Of a stretch of DNA of 64,000 nucleotides, positions 21,681 through 32,349 are shown in pieces (position 1 is the first letter of the stretch; each line of letters begins with the position of its first letter). The stretch covers positions 17,240,342-17,304,341 of the forward strand of contig OX637335.1 of assembly GCA_951799405.1 (NCBI GenBank), given 5' to 3'. The stretch is from Agapetus fuscipes. Taxonomy: Eukaryota > Arthropoda > Insecta > Trichoptera > Glossosomatidae. The notes below the pieces were generated by a model, which saw nothing but the letters and a program-made list of their open reading frames with translations, was not told the origin of the DNA and searched no databases. Position numbers and translations under genes: made by a program.

Positions 21681-21830
21681 TATATTAGGATGATTTATTT
21701 GGTCAGCGCTGTTTTTGTATGAACCACACCTCAAGAGCCCTCTGCATGCTTTTTCGTTGCTATAGAAAGCGCCAATTCTGAAACAATACCCAGTTGCTGT
21801 AAGCCTGGATAAATATTACGTGACCGGCCG
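21681..21830 (-). mobile_element. SINE B 3' half
   Basis: TATATTAGGATGATTTATTT, GGTCAGCGCTGTTTTTGTAT, ACCCAGTTGCTGTAAGCCTG, TGACCGGCCG. Confidence 0.75.
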
Positions 21831-22033
21831 TGTAAGCCTACAATTCCTGTAAAATAAAACTGTTGGGGCATCAAGAAAAAATGACGAACTATAACTGACA
21901 ACAAGAGTGTACAAAGTAATTGCTAATGGTCAAGGCTGAAGGAGAAGATCGAGGGTGCAAAATGTTTTTCAAATAAGAGAGTTAACAAATATGAGGAATC
22001 TGCAGAGGGAAAATTGTCCGGTCGATAGCTCAT

Positions 22034-22290
22034 GATATACAGCGAGGGGCTTGCTTAAAATGGCGCTGGGTAGGTCACGTTGCAAGGCAGGACCATGACA
22101 GATGGCTGGAAAGGATCGTCCAGTGGTAGTCCAGGATGTCCAAGCGGCGAATAGAGAGAACCCAAGTAATGTTGCTGGATGACATCAAGGGAACTGCAGG
22201 CAACGGATGACTGAACACAGCAGCCGATAGACAAACATGGAGAAGATTGGAGGAGGCGGGAGGCCTATGTCCAGGAGTGATATGCTTAAG
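22034..22290 (+). pseudogene. LINE reverse transcriptase tail fragment (L3 group)
   Basis: CLKWRWVGHVARQDHDRWLERIVQW, SRMSKRRIERTQVMLLDDIKGTAGNG, NTAADRQTWRRLEEAGGLCPG, with internal stops. Same lineage as 34160-34390 and longer at the 3' side. A 17-base piece of SINE C head (GTCCGGTCGATAGCTCA) abuts it on the left. Confidence 0.7.
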
Positions 22291-22537
22291 AGAATGCATG
22301 TAACATGAGCCATAAATGTTGATATTACCACTTTAAATCTAAACCTGAATAAGTGGCAGAATAAGGTAACATGGGTTACTCAAAGAAAATGCACCATTAT
22401 CCTTATTTTATGCGAGAGACATCACTAAAAAAACTTCTAACAGTTAATTTAAAAATGGGAGAACAAATAATCTTTCGCTTGAATTATTTTTGCACCCGTT
22501 CGGACAAGCGCTAATGTTATTTTTGCAAATTGTCAGT

Positions 22538-22555
22538 AATTTATGCGCATAAATT
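22538..22555. repeat. 18-bp perfect palindrome
   Basis: AATTTATGCGCATAAATT, within a GC-richer, non-repetitive stretch (22480-22640). The centre resembles bZIP or POU-type sites; binding is only a guess. Confidence 0.6.
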
Positions 22556-22772
22556 CAGCATTGGCTTGTCTGCAGCACCTCAATTACGCAGCCACGTATA
22601 AACAGGACGAATTAGCATAAAACGTGATGTACGCAGTGGGAACTATATGTATGTATGGAACAGTTGTAGAAATGGGCAGAAACCGTGAGAACTATGGTAA
22701 TGAGATGAATCACTAGGTTAGCTTACATTTCTTACTTTTCTATTTGATTAATTTTCCTACAATTGCATTTGC

Positions 22773-23112
22773 TGTCCGGTCGATAGCTCAGTTGGTAGAG
22801 TGCTTCCATTCCTTGCCGTGAGCTCGGGTTCGAATCCCACCGAGGGTGTCAGAAATGATTTCCCGTTTCGGTGTTTATTTCATACCCCAAAATAGAATAC
22901 CGGCAAGGTTTACTCAGCCTTCACAAGAAATGAGTACCAGCCCCCTCGGGAGCTGGGAAAACCCTCCACTCCACTGAAGTGGTTGGCGTAAGGCCGGCCC
23001 CCTTACCAGTAAAAATAAAAAGGTTCAACTCGCCACATGCGACCCCTTCGGGTATAACGCGGCAAGAAGTTATACAATATGTGTAGCTTAGTTGCGTTTA
23101 GTTGCGTTGCAT
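22773..23112 (+). mobile_element. SINE C, full length, left arm of an inverted pair
   Basis: TGTCCGGTCGATAGCTCAGT, CTCGGGTTCGAATCCCACCG, ACTGAAGTGGTTGGCGTAAG, ending AGTTGCGTTGC. A minus-strand SINE C follows after about 75 bases. Confidence 0.9.
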
Positions 23113-23185
23113 TTAAATGTTTCAGAGAAATTTGTTATACTTTTTTTTTAGCAAACAGAAGCAAGAAATATGTATGAAGAAAGTG

Positions 23186-23490
23186 ATCGCAATGTACACA
23201 TATAGTGCAACTCCTTGTCCCTCAAGGGGTCGTGTGTGGCGAGTGAAACTTATTATTTTTACACGTAAGGGTAGTCGGCTTTACATTTACCTTGAAGTTG
23301 GGGTTTTCCAGTTTCCGAGGGGGCTGGTACTCATTTCTAGGGAAGGCTGAGTAAATTATGCCGATATTTTACTTTCGGTTTGAAACGAACACGAAAACGG
23401 GAAAGCATTTCTGACATCCCCGGTGGGATTTGAACCCAAGCTCTCGGCATGGAATGCAAGCACTCAACCAACCGAGCTATCGACCGGACG
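23186..23490 (-). mobile_element. SINE C, full length, right arm of an inverted pair
   Basis: ATGTACACATATAGTGCAAC through GGGATTTGAACCCAAGCTCT and GAGCTATCGACCGGAC. Confidence 0.88.
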
Positions 23491-23774
23491 ATTCAGATTA
23501 TTATGTACATTCTGATAAGTCAATCAAGCACTGGGGTATATTCTGTGCTGATAATATTGAAAAATATGTTTATGCAAGGACAGATCAAGGGGAGATGCAT
23601 CAGCTGGGGTACCGGCTTCCCATAGTGGAACGGGTGTAGGATACAATAACAGTAACAATAACTTCGCATGTTACAAAATATCTTCAAAAGTAAAAATCAT
23701 TCATTCCTTTTTCATCAACAGGTAGATTTATCTGGTAGCTGTTCAATGAAACTATGCAGCACATAAGAACAATA

Positions 23775-23897
23775 TCTTATCGCGTTAACTCAAAAGGTTT
23801 TGCATGAGGCGTGTTGATCTTTTTTTTTATATGTACTCGTAAAGAGGCTGGCCTTTTACTAACCACTTTGAAGTAAAGATATTTAATCTCTCAAAGA
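23775..23897 (-). mobile_element. SINE C 3' fragment, decayed
   Basis: CTTATCGCGTTAACTCAAAA, GAGGCGTGTTGATC, AAGAGGCTGGCCTTTTACTA. Confidence 0.5.
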
Positions 23898-24510
23898 AGA
23901 TTTTTTTATTTCTTTAAAAGATTTAATACACCTTGTTTTGGACCAACAGCTACTACAAAAAAGGACTAGACAAATTTCTCATATGTAATTTTAAAGCTCT
24001 CAAACGAAACAAAAACCTGAGACTGCCGATAATAAGTACACGCAAAAAAGGTCTGCTCCACAAAATTGTTACGTCATTAGTAGTAAAAATATGTATTCAG
24101 TTGATGAACTCGCAATGCTGAAATTAAATCAGTCACACCTGGATAGAAACAGTACGCCGAGTGTAAAACATTCCGTTTGAACTAAATTGTAACAGCGTTT
24201 ACCAAAAAAATACTAAAAGCAATACGTTCAATAGAAGTGCTATTTAAGTTTGTGTTTATATTCTGGTAAGCGCTACGATGGATTATATGTGAAAAGATTT
24301 ATACTTGGGTTACAGAGGCAGTCATTGGCGTAGCAGCCTATGCGAGGCGTGCTCTACGGTTGTTGATTGCTACGACCCAGGCGTAGAGGACGATGGGGTT
24401 TCGAGAATATATTTTTATCAAAAATGTACCTAAGCGTTACTAGATTGTTACGAATGCGAGGAGTTGTGTTTGTCTGTGTGGTTTAATAATAAAGTCTGAA
24501 GTAATATTAA

Positions 24511-24645
24511 TAATCTACATAATCTTGAATCTAGGTTGCAGTATTACATTCAAAGCTCATGTCAAATTCATACCCACAAACAAACACGTGCAAGTTTGCG
24601 CATACAAATGCTGAATGTGTACCTACAAATTAAAATACAAACACT
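24511..24645 (-). mobile_element. A copy, head missing
   Basis: TAATCTACATAATCTTGAAT, CATACCCACAAACAAACACG, CTGAATGTGTACCTACAAAT. Confidence 0.6.
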
Positions 24646-25378
24646 TTTTCGGGAACATACTGTTAGCAAGGAAGAAGAACTAGGTTTTGTTTCTTAGTAA
24701 TATTATCTATATTCTTTTGAATTTATATGGTTTCAAGGATTCTCATGTCATGGTAACATAACATTGTCCCGGTAACATTTTATTAAAAAATGGTTGTGAA
24801 AGAAAATTGTAAAAAAGGTATAATTATATTTTTTCTGCATCCATTACCAAACACAAAACGTTCTCTCTTACCCCAGCATCCCCTAACTCGCTAACGGCGT
24901 CGCAAGTAAGCTCATATGAATCTGTACCCCTAGTTTAAAAGATTAAACTCAAAAAACACGTTTACCAAATCATGTAAGAAAGTTAAAAGAGACAACCTAG
25001 TGAACGATTGGTTTTTCAAAGAGTTTTGGTGAAACGCTGTGGTTGAGTTTACACTCGGGAATCTGGATTTGGATCACGTACGAGGAAAACACGGTCAGAC
25101 TAGCACGTACGTCATAATATTGTGAAATAAAATAAAAATAAAACGCCCAGTGACAAAGTGTATCGTGCAAAATGTATTTCTGGTTTAAACGATTGATAAA
25201 CAAACACGAACGGGTTAAAAGGGAAACTTGAACTGTAAAAATATAGAAATTATGAAAAAATTCCTGAGACGTTATTTAATGGGAAAAATTTACATGTTTT
25301 TCCAAAAAATACAAATATAGTAAGAAGATACCGTTACTTTTTATCAAGAGTATTATTGTAAGAATGGCTTTTCTTTCT

Positions 25379-25626
25379 ATAATCTAAGTTACCAATAAAC
25401 ATAAGGTACATTAAAGATTCATATGACATGCATTTCAACAAACAGACATGTATCAAGCTTGCGCTTGCACATGCCGCATGTGGACTAACATACAACATAA
25501 AACTACAATCTCAAATGAATATAGGCCCTACAACTCTTGCCGACCTTTCCTGAAACAGAGAGAATATTGGAAAAGTAAACCATTTTTTTTGCAGTATGGG
25601 TATTGGGTAGTCAGCCTCATATCATT
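25379..25626 (-). mobile_element. A copy (RTE 3' end)
   Basis: ATAATCTAAGTTACCAATAA through TAGTCAGCCTCATATCATTT. The outermost head bases are lost. Confidence 0.75.
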
Positions 25627-26536
25627 TTATTGTTAAATTGTGGCCTTGAAATAAGGCATCGAAAGTGATATTTATCATTCCAAAAAAACTCAAGATTTTC
25701 TGATTCTACAAATATATATAATCGTACATTTTTAAATTTTCAATAAGCAAAAATAAGTCAAATTATATTTTTTAATTCATCATGAAATAAAAAAGAAGAA
25801 CATTAAGGTACCTACACCCTATTCTTTGAATGTAAAATGTATTCATAAATAAACTTATTTCCAAAAAAATAAACGCAATTTTTTTTAAATGAATCGTGGG
25901 TTGCCAGACTGTTAGTTAAAAATAACAATCCTTATCCTTTTTAGACTTCAGCTAATGAACAATTTTATTTTAACAAAAATAATATTTATTTAACATTTCA
26001 TAAATATACGAAAAATAAAAAATATGCTGACAAAGGAGACGCCGAGAAAAAGGCCAAAATTTTGGATGAACAAAACGAGATGTATTTTTACCTGACCAAA
26101 AAAAAGACTGAGTATTTATTTTACACGTTTTACAAGAGAAGCAGATTACGTATTGTACAGTAACCTCTGCGGTACAGGCAGGGAATTCATTGAATAGTAT
26201 TTTACGATTGAATACATTTAAAACGAGATAAACGCGTTTGCAACACGTTCAAAACTCAGTCGAGCGTGATGAAAGGAGAAATCGGTTACTACAAACGCCT
26301 ATTTGTGACTCGGGAGACTTCCAGGCTAAAGATATCACAGTTTTATTATCGGTTTATTATCTAAAGAGACTCAACGATCAATATTGTACAGTATCCCTAA
26401 AAATCAACAAAAAAATATTATAAGAGGTTTTCTGAAAGGATTATAAATTCTGTTGTTTTTGGAAATGAAAAAATCTTACAAAAACTTGAAGGAACACAAT
26501 ATCAGATTAATGGACATAAAAATAAAGTAAAATGAT

Positions 26537-26680
26537 TAATTATTAAAAAAATTCAAATGGAAACAAAACTTAAATTTACTAATTTAAATAAGTGAATTAA
26601 AACTTTGTTTTCATTTGAATTTTTTAAATAATTAAAAATGGACTTTCACTGTGTTAATTTGAATAAAAACTCATGACCAG
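26537..26680 (+). mobile_element. PLE foldback with frame start
   Basis: Inverted arms about 26537-26580 and 26587-26634 (imperfect), directly followed by ATGGACTTTCACTGTGTTAA at 26638. The hammerhead segment between the arms has been lost. Confidence 0.6.
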
Positions 26681-26746
26681 TCTAGTGGTTGACGCATCGA
26701 TGACATGTTATCGAAACATTGGGGTCGATCCCCAGTCGATGGTCAA
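26678..26746 (+). pseudogene. tRNA-like sequence, probably a SINE head or tRNA pseudogene
   Basis: TGACCA/TGGTCA close as an acceptor stem, AGTCTAGTGGTTGACGC resembles a D-arm/A box, GGGGTCGATCCCCAG a T-arm/B box. The anticodon loop has 8 bases and the T-loop lacks the normal TTC, so it is unlikely to be a working tRNA. Confidence 0.5.
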
Positions 26747-26871
26747 AGTGTTGACTGATTTTAAAATTCTTTGGTTTTGGAAATGATTTAAAGAAATTTA
26801 AAGAAACACTTCACGAAACATTATTTTATTTTTCTTAATGTTTTACACTGTTTCATGAAAATAATATAATT

Positions 26872-27191
26872 TGTCCGGTCAATAGCTCAGTTGTTAGAGT
26901 GCTTGCATTCCATGCCGAGAGCCCGGGTTCGAACCCCACCGAGGGTGTCTGATTTCCCGTTTCTGTTTTTATTTCAAACCTCAAAATAACATACCGGCAA
27001 GGTACTCAGCCTTCACAATAAATGCGTACCAGCCCACTCGGGAGCTGGGAAACCCCCTCTTCCACTGAAGTGGTTGGCGTAATGCGGGCCCCCTTACCTA
27101 TAAAAAAACAGGTTCCACTCGCCACATGCGCCACACCATTCAGGGATAACGCGGCAAGAAGTTACACTATATGTGTAGCTCAGTTGCGTTG
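26872..27191 (+). mobile_element. SINE C, full length
   Basis: TGTCCGGTCAATAGCTCAGT, CCCGGGTTCGAACCCCACCG, CACTGAAGTGGTTGGCGTAA, CTATATGTGTAGCTCAGTTG. Confidence 0.9.
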
Positions 27192-27227
27192 ATTTTTTTT
27201 TATAATAATACTTTTTATTTTTTGGAT

Positions 27228-27350
27228 CTCATTGCTCGGGATGATGCATGTTTAAGCGAAAACGTTCGACATTATTTGAAAATGCATTAAAACTTTGTTA
27301 TCAATATATTGTAATTATTTTTTGTTATTGATTATTGTGTATTTCCATGT
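27228..27350 (+). mobile_element. PLE pseudo-LTR fragment
   Basis: TTGCTCGGGATGATGC...GCGAAAACGTTCGAC followed by GCATTAAAACTTTG, the pattern of the P hammerhead segment and its downstream AT-rich part. The frame start is absent. Confidence 0.4.
27233..27272 (+). ncRNA. Hammerhead-ribozyme-like motif, degraded
   Basis: TGCTC, GGGATGA in place of CTGATGA, then GCATGTTTAAGC, GAA, AA-CG-TT, C, GAC. The 3' half is well kept; the 5' core has lost C3 and U4. Confidence 0.35.
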
Positions 27351-27865
27351 GCAATAAAAAAAATTTGTGAGAACCACTAAACCCTAGAATACCAATCAAA
27401 TTTTTTTATTCTTTCCCTTTTGTTTCAGAAAGCAATCATTGCGTTTCAATTTACAATGATTTTTCCGTTACAAAGGATTGTTTCCATATTATACGACACC
27501 AAACAAAAACAAAGTTGTATTACAGAATGGACGTCAATTTGACATTCATACATTTCCATACAATCCTTCACACTCGATGTCGCGTCGCAGCCCATATGCT
27601 ACGCGCGATCGTAGAGGCCACGCTCTCGTAGACCTCACTGTCGCGCTACGCCGTACAGCAATCGATCTCCAGCGCGCTCGCGGGCGCATGAAATTGATTG
27701 AGTGGATTGGGTTACGAGAGCAACCTCTACGCCAGTGTTTCAACAACTTTTCCCTCTACGATGAATGGAAATTAAACTACGTTAAGGAAAATAATTTTAT
27801 TTTAAAGGAAATTAAAAAGCTTCGCCATTGGTTAATTGAATTCAAAATAATAATCAAACTTAAAA

Positions 27866-28110
27866 TAAATATTTGAAAATATAAATGCTAAAAATTGTTT
27901 TAATTCACTTTATTTTGTAAATAAAGTGAATTCAATTCACTTTATTTTGTAAATAAAGTGAATTGAAACAATGTTTTACCATTTATATTTTTAAATATTC
28001 ATAAAAATGGACATTCACTGTGTTAACAGATCAACACTAAAAAATATTATAATTAAACTTATTTTGTTTCACATTTTTAAGGGTATCTCTGTTAATACAG
28101 TGAACGTCAG
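27866..28110 (+). mobile_element. PLE foldback with frame start
   Basis: Arms 27866-27916 and 27951-28001 are inverted copies of the pseudo-LTR. The centre is itself a shorter palindrome around GTGAATTCAATTCAC. ATGGACATTCACTGTGTTAA starts at 28007 (MDIHCVNRSTLKNI). A decayed inverted copy of the start peptide appears at about 28087-28110 and a decayed hammerhead segment near 28150-28190. Confidence 0.65.
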
Positions 28111-28264
28111 TAGAATTTTTATACAAATTCAATAGGAAATCAAAGGTTTAATTCATTTACATGTATTTTTTGCTCAAACATTTTTGTCTAATATCTAATT
28201 ATTATCTTATTATAGTCCTTCTATTGTTATTCTTTCTATATTATCTGGTTCACTCACCGAATCT

Positions 28265-28522
28265 TGTCTGGTCGAAAGCTCAGTTGGTAATGTGTTGGCA
28301 TTCTATGCAGAGAGCTCGGGTTCAAATCTCACCGAGGACAATATCAGAAATGATTTTCCGTTTCGGTGTTTATTCTAAACCAAAATAAAATACCGACAAG
28401 TCTAGCTTAGCTTTCACAAGAAATGAGCCCCCCTCGGAAGCTAGGAAACACTTACTTCAACTGAAGTGGTTGGCGTAAGGCCGCTCCCCTAACATAAAAA
28501 CATAAATAGTTTCACTCGCCAT
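28265..28522 (+). mobile_element. SINE C, 3' end missing
   Basis: TGTCTGGTCGAAAGCTCAGT, CTCGGGTTCAAATCTCACCG, ACTGAAGTGGTTGGCGTAAG, TTTCACTCGCCATG. Confidence 0.8.
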
Positions 28523-28661
28523 GAGCATTTTTAATCTGGTAAGTTCATACAAGTATTGCTCAATCATCTTCAATTCCGATCAACTTTTCTCAATGATTTC
28601 TTGATAATATTTTCCCCGTTTTTTAACCATCCGGAAGAAATTCTGCTAATTATAAGGGATG

Positions 28662-28944
28662 TATAAAATGTAATTTGTCGTGTGTGTGTGTTCCTTGACT
28701 TATAGGTTGGTATGCGGCTGACCACCCATGCTGTAAAAATGGTTCACTTTGCCAATGTCACCCCTGTCTCAGGGAAGGACGGCAAGAGTTGCAGGGTGTA
28801 TGTCCATTTGAGATTTGATTTTTATGTTGTAGGTTCACATGAGGCATGTGCAAGCGCGAACTTGTACGTGTCTGGTTGTGAGAATGCATGTAATGTGAAT
28901 CTCCAATGTAACATATCCTTGCAACTTAGATTAGATTAGATTAT
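28662..28944 (+). mobile_element. A copy with extra RTE spacer
   Basis: Begins TATAAAATGTAATTTGTCG, which matches the RTE spacer between ORF2 and A at about 51890-51905, so it is a 5'-truncated RTE copy and not an independent short element. Ends TTAGATTAGATTAGATTA. Confidence 0.8.
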
Positions 28945-29543
28945 ATAAGGGCCTGTTTCACTAAACTCCGATCAGACAAAAACCAAAATTAATTGTAATT
29001 TTTCCCAACGAATCAAATATTTGATTGCATATACGTAAATCAGCTGATGTACATTATATTTTCTGTTCAAATTCCATCATATTATAACCCTCTTCCTAAA
29101 AATATTTAACCGAGGTTTTTCCAGAATTAAGCAATAAAATTTTATGTTTTAATAAAATATTGATTGAAGATTGGTGCAACAGGCTCTAATTGACACTTCT
29201 GTCTGTACCCAAAAAATGATAAAAAATCGTAAAGACGCACACTTTGAAAAGCACTGCAACGCGTTACCTTAACGGCCTTTTTAGCTCCCCACCTAGGCAT
29301 TTTATTATTGTAATATGCCAAGTGGCTTCTCCGAATATTAGATCATCTCCTTGCATACATATCCTGCTGTAGTAACAAATAGGACGAGACGTTAAGTCTC
29401 GTAAAGTGAAGTGAAAGCGACGATAAATTTTGCATTCTATGCTTGCTAATAAAATAATACATGTCTTCTAAATTACTAGAACCTGTAAGATAAAATATTT
29501 ATGATAAAAATACATCCCATTAATAACTTGGCGTTTTATACAC

Positions 29544-29800
29544 AGACTTATAGGTTGGTATAAGGCTGACCACCTATACTGTAAAAAATGGTTCACTTTC
29601 CCAATGTCACCCCTGTTTCAGGGAAGGTCGGCAAGAGTTGCAGGGCTTATGTTCATTTGAGATTGGGTTTTTATATTGTAGGTCCACTTGCGGCATATGT
29701 TAGCGCGAAATTATACATGTCTGCTTGTGGGAATGCGCTTAATATGAATCTTAAATGATATATATCTTTGCAGCTTAGATTTAGATTTAGATATAGATAT
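29544..29800 (+). mobile_element. A copy, left arm of an inverted pair
   Basis: AGACTTATAGGTTGGTATAA through GCAGCTTAGATTTAGATTTA. A minus-strand A begins about 50 bases further on. Confidence 0.8.
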
Positions 29801-29850
29801 TATCCCAATAAAAAAACTGCTGATCTACATTTTTGTGCATCATGAAACTT

Positions 29851-30106
29851 CTAAATCTAAATCATAATCTAAGCTGCAAAGATATGTATCATTTGAGATT
29901 CATATTAAATGCATTCCCACAAGCAGACATGCATAATTTCGCGCTTACACATGCCGCATGTGGACCTACAATATAAAAAACCCAATCTCAAATGAACAAA
30001 AGCCCTGCAACTCTTGCCGACCTTCCCTGAAGCAGGGGTGACATTGTCAAAGTGAATCATTTTTTACAGTATGGGTGGTCAGCCGCATACCAACCTATCA
30101 GTCAAA
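29851..30106 (-). mobile_element. A copy, right arm of an inverted pair
   Basis: CTAAATCTAAATCATAATCT through CCAACCTATCAGTCAAACTT. Its subfamily bases (GCAGCTTAG, ACATGCATAATTTCGC) match the left arm at 29544-29800. Confidence 0.8.
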
Positions 30107-30670
30107 CTTCATTGAAAAAATCCAGCAAACGATACAAGAGAGCACAACCAAAGTTCCAATCTACATGTAATTATCCAAGACATGACCAACGAAGATACAG
30201 AAGAGCTGTTAATTGTAGAAGTGTAAATTTATGTTTCTATTTAATTTTTGTTTATCTTTATAACTTGGGTGAAATAAATTTCTTTGTATTGGCACCTAGA
30301 TTTAATATAAAACTATTAAAATATGAATAAAAATAATTATTATTATTGCATTTATTATTGTTTACAATATCTCCATGTCTGAAGTAGAGGATTTCCTAGT
30401 TCAGGCACGTGTATTTTTATTTTCTTATTTTCACATCTTATTTTCTTTATTAAAAAAGATTTAAGTTAGAGCTATCTTCTAACGGGATTTAACAAGCATT
30501 TTTTTACTTCAAACAAACGCTATTCAAACTACCACCGTATTGCCAGATTTTTATTATTAAGTTACTAAGTTAGTTTTTTGTTTTTTTTTTGCACACAGCC
30601 CTACGTGAATTTGGAAAGCGCGGCTGAATATTTATTAAATTATCCAAAAATATTATTTTACATTACGCAT

Positions 30671-30704
30671 TTCTTGGCTTTTAGGTTGGTATGCGGCTGA
30701 CCTC
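30671..30704 (+). mobile_element. A head fragment
   Basis: TTCTTGGCTTTTAGGTTGGT, ATGCGGCTGACC, then unrelated sequence. Confidence 0.5.
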
Positions 30705-31309
30705 TTTTTAGCTACTTTCAATAAATAAGTAGAATCCTTTAAAACAAACGAGACATGTATCAATACGAATATAAAACAGCATGTATTAAGAAATTGTTCG
30801 AACTTGCGGTTTTGCAGAATACGAAAAGATAAACTGACATTGTTGGCTTTTCGATTCAGCGATTTTCAATTGCGAAACTTTCGAGATTGAAATAAACGTC
30901 TAATAAATTACTTGCAAAGTTTGCATGAACTTTGATTCTCGTCTTGACTACAACATATTATTATTATTATTGTTATTTCTACCACCCTCCCCGTCCCCTC
31001 GCATTCTGACATTTGAAGTTTTCTGTTTACCAAAGCGCAAACTCCGCTTCGAATACATCGAGTAACTCAATTCAATTTTATCGCGCATGGGAAAGTGAAA
31101 ATGAATTGGAAATGGTATTTTGTGTGTGCGGATATTTGCAAATACGATATGAAAACGTATGAAAACAGAAAATTTACGAGTCTGTCATATTTAATGCGAT
31201 ACAAAACATTCGCTTCATTTTGTTCGTTGCGGTAATTTAATAAACAACGGTGGCTTGAACGTTGAAAAAAACTAAAAACCACTTTGAATGGAATAATGAA
31301 CTTACCTGA

Positions 31310-31761
31310 TCTATAATCTATAATCTATAATCTAAGTTGCAAGGATATATTCATTTAAAGCTCTCAGATGTATGCCCACAAACCAACAAGTGTAGTTCGC
31401 GCTTACAAATGCTGAATGTGTACTTACAAATAAAATCCAAACCTCAAATGAACATAAGCCCCACAACTTTTGCCGACCTTCCCTGAAACAGGGGTGACAT
31501 TGGCAAAGTGAACCATTTTTTACAGTATGGGTGGTCAGCCTCATACCAACCTATAAGTCAAGGAATATGAATGAATAATAAATTACATTTAAATATAAAA
31601 AAGAACAAAACCTTACAAAGAAATCTATACAAAAAAGTCAAAAATTTCCTATGCAAAAAATGTAGCAAATGAATACACCAACATTAGAAATCAACATTGC
31701 AGATTAGCCGCCACTTCTTCCTGTCCTTGCATACTTCTTTCATTTCAACCTGATGATGACC
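31310..31761 (-). mobile_element. 5'-truncated RTE copy with A 3' end
   Basis: 31690-31761 encodes a decayed ORF2 C-terminus on the minus strand (same bases as 51985-52040 with changes), followed by AT-rich spacer and the A 3' end at 31310-31567 with (TATAGATTA)n tail. This copy shows that A is the RTE 3' UTR. Confidence 0.8.
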
Positions 31762-31770
31762 TATAATAAT

Positions 31771-31839
31771 AATAATCTATAATCTAAGTTGCAAGGATAT
31801 ATTCATTTAAAGCTCTCAGATGTATGCCCACAAACCAAC
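31771..31839 (-). mobile_element. A tail fragment
   Basis: TAATCTATAATCTAAGTTGC through CACAAACCAAC, identical over about 65 bases to the start of the 31310-31567 copy, placed directly behind it. Confidence 0.7.
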
Positions 31840-31844
31840 TACTA

Positions 31845-32035
31845 GGTCGAAAACGTTTGTAATTTGTTTTAAAGATTTTAATCTTTTTAAATAAATTTTA
31901 TTGTGAAAATAAACAGTGTTTTGTTTGAATTCATTCAAAAAATTATAAATTAAACAATATGAATTTTCAGTGTTAATACACAAACAATACAAAATATAAA
32001 TAATGAACTTTTTCAAAGTAATAGTTTTACTGAGA
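31845..32035 (+). mobile_element. PLE pseudo-LTR fragment, second subfamily
   Basis: Same structure as 14700-14925: GTCGAAAACGTTTGTAA, GTGAAAATAAACAGTG, then ATGAATTTTCAGTGT at 31959. A 2-base loss in the start codon region breaks the frame; otherwise it reads MNFQC(V)NTQTIQNI. Confidence 0.5.
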
Positions 32036-32055
32036 CATTTGAAATGATCCTCACT

Positions 32056-32105
32056 ATAACTGAAATGGTTGGCGTAAAGCCAAGCTTTTATCTGTTAAAA
32101 ATATT
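32056..32105 (+). mobile_element. SINE C internal fragment
   Basis: ACTGAAATGGTTGGCGTAAA, CTTTTATCTGTTAAAAATA. Confidence 0.5.
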
Positions 32106-32110
32106 ATACT

Positions 32111-32345
32111 TAATTATTTAAAAAATTTAAATGGAAACAAAGTTTTAATTCACTTATTTATTTCTTTTTTGCTCGAATATTTTCGCCTAATGAGGCATCT
32201 TCGGGAGCAGAATAAGTTAATTAATAATAAAAAATAATAAATAAATAAGTGAATTAAAACTTTGTTTCCATTTAAATTTTTTAAATAATTAAAAATGGAC
32301 TTTCACTGTGTTAATAAATCCACCCTAAAAAATATATTATATTTA
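32111..32345 (+). mobile_element. PLE foldback with perfect 52-bp arms and frame start
   Basis: Arms 32111-32162 and 32240-32291 are identical when inverted. The loop holds a minus-strand hammerhead-like motif. The plus strand then reads ATGGACTTTCACTGTGTTAA at 32295 (MDFHCVNKSTLKNI). Confidence 0.7.
32170..32209 (-). ncRNA. Hammerhead-ribozyme-like motif in foldback loop
   Basis: Minus strand: TGCTC, CCGAAGA (U4 changed to C), T, GCCT-CATT-AGGC, GAA, AA-TA-TT, C, GAGCA. Stems I and II pair perfectly. Confidence 0.45.
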
Positions 32346-32349
32346 AGTT

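Noticed and set aside
22790..22845. tRNA genes suggested by intact A and B boxes in SINE C and SINE B heads
   Set aside because: The same heads recur joined to the same long bodies in many copies, so they are SINE promoters, not tRNA genes.
27478..27876. 132-codon plus-strand frame
   Set aside because: No recognisable domain, runs from a GC patch into AT-rich sequence, and resembles the repeated CTACGC-rich patches.
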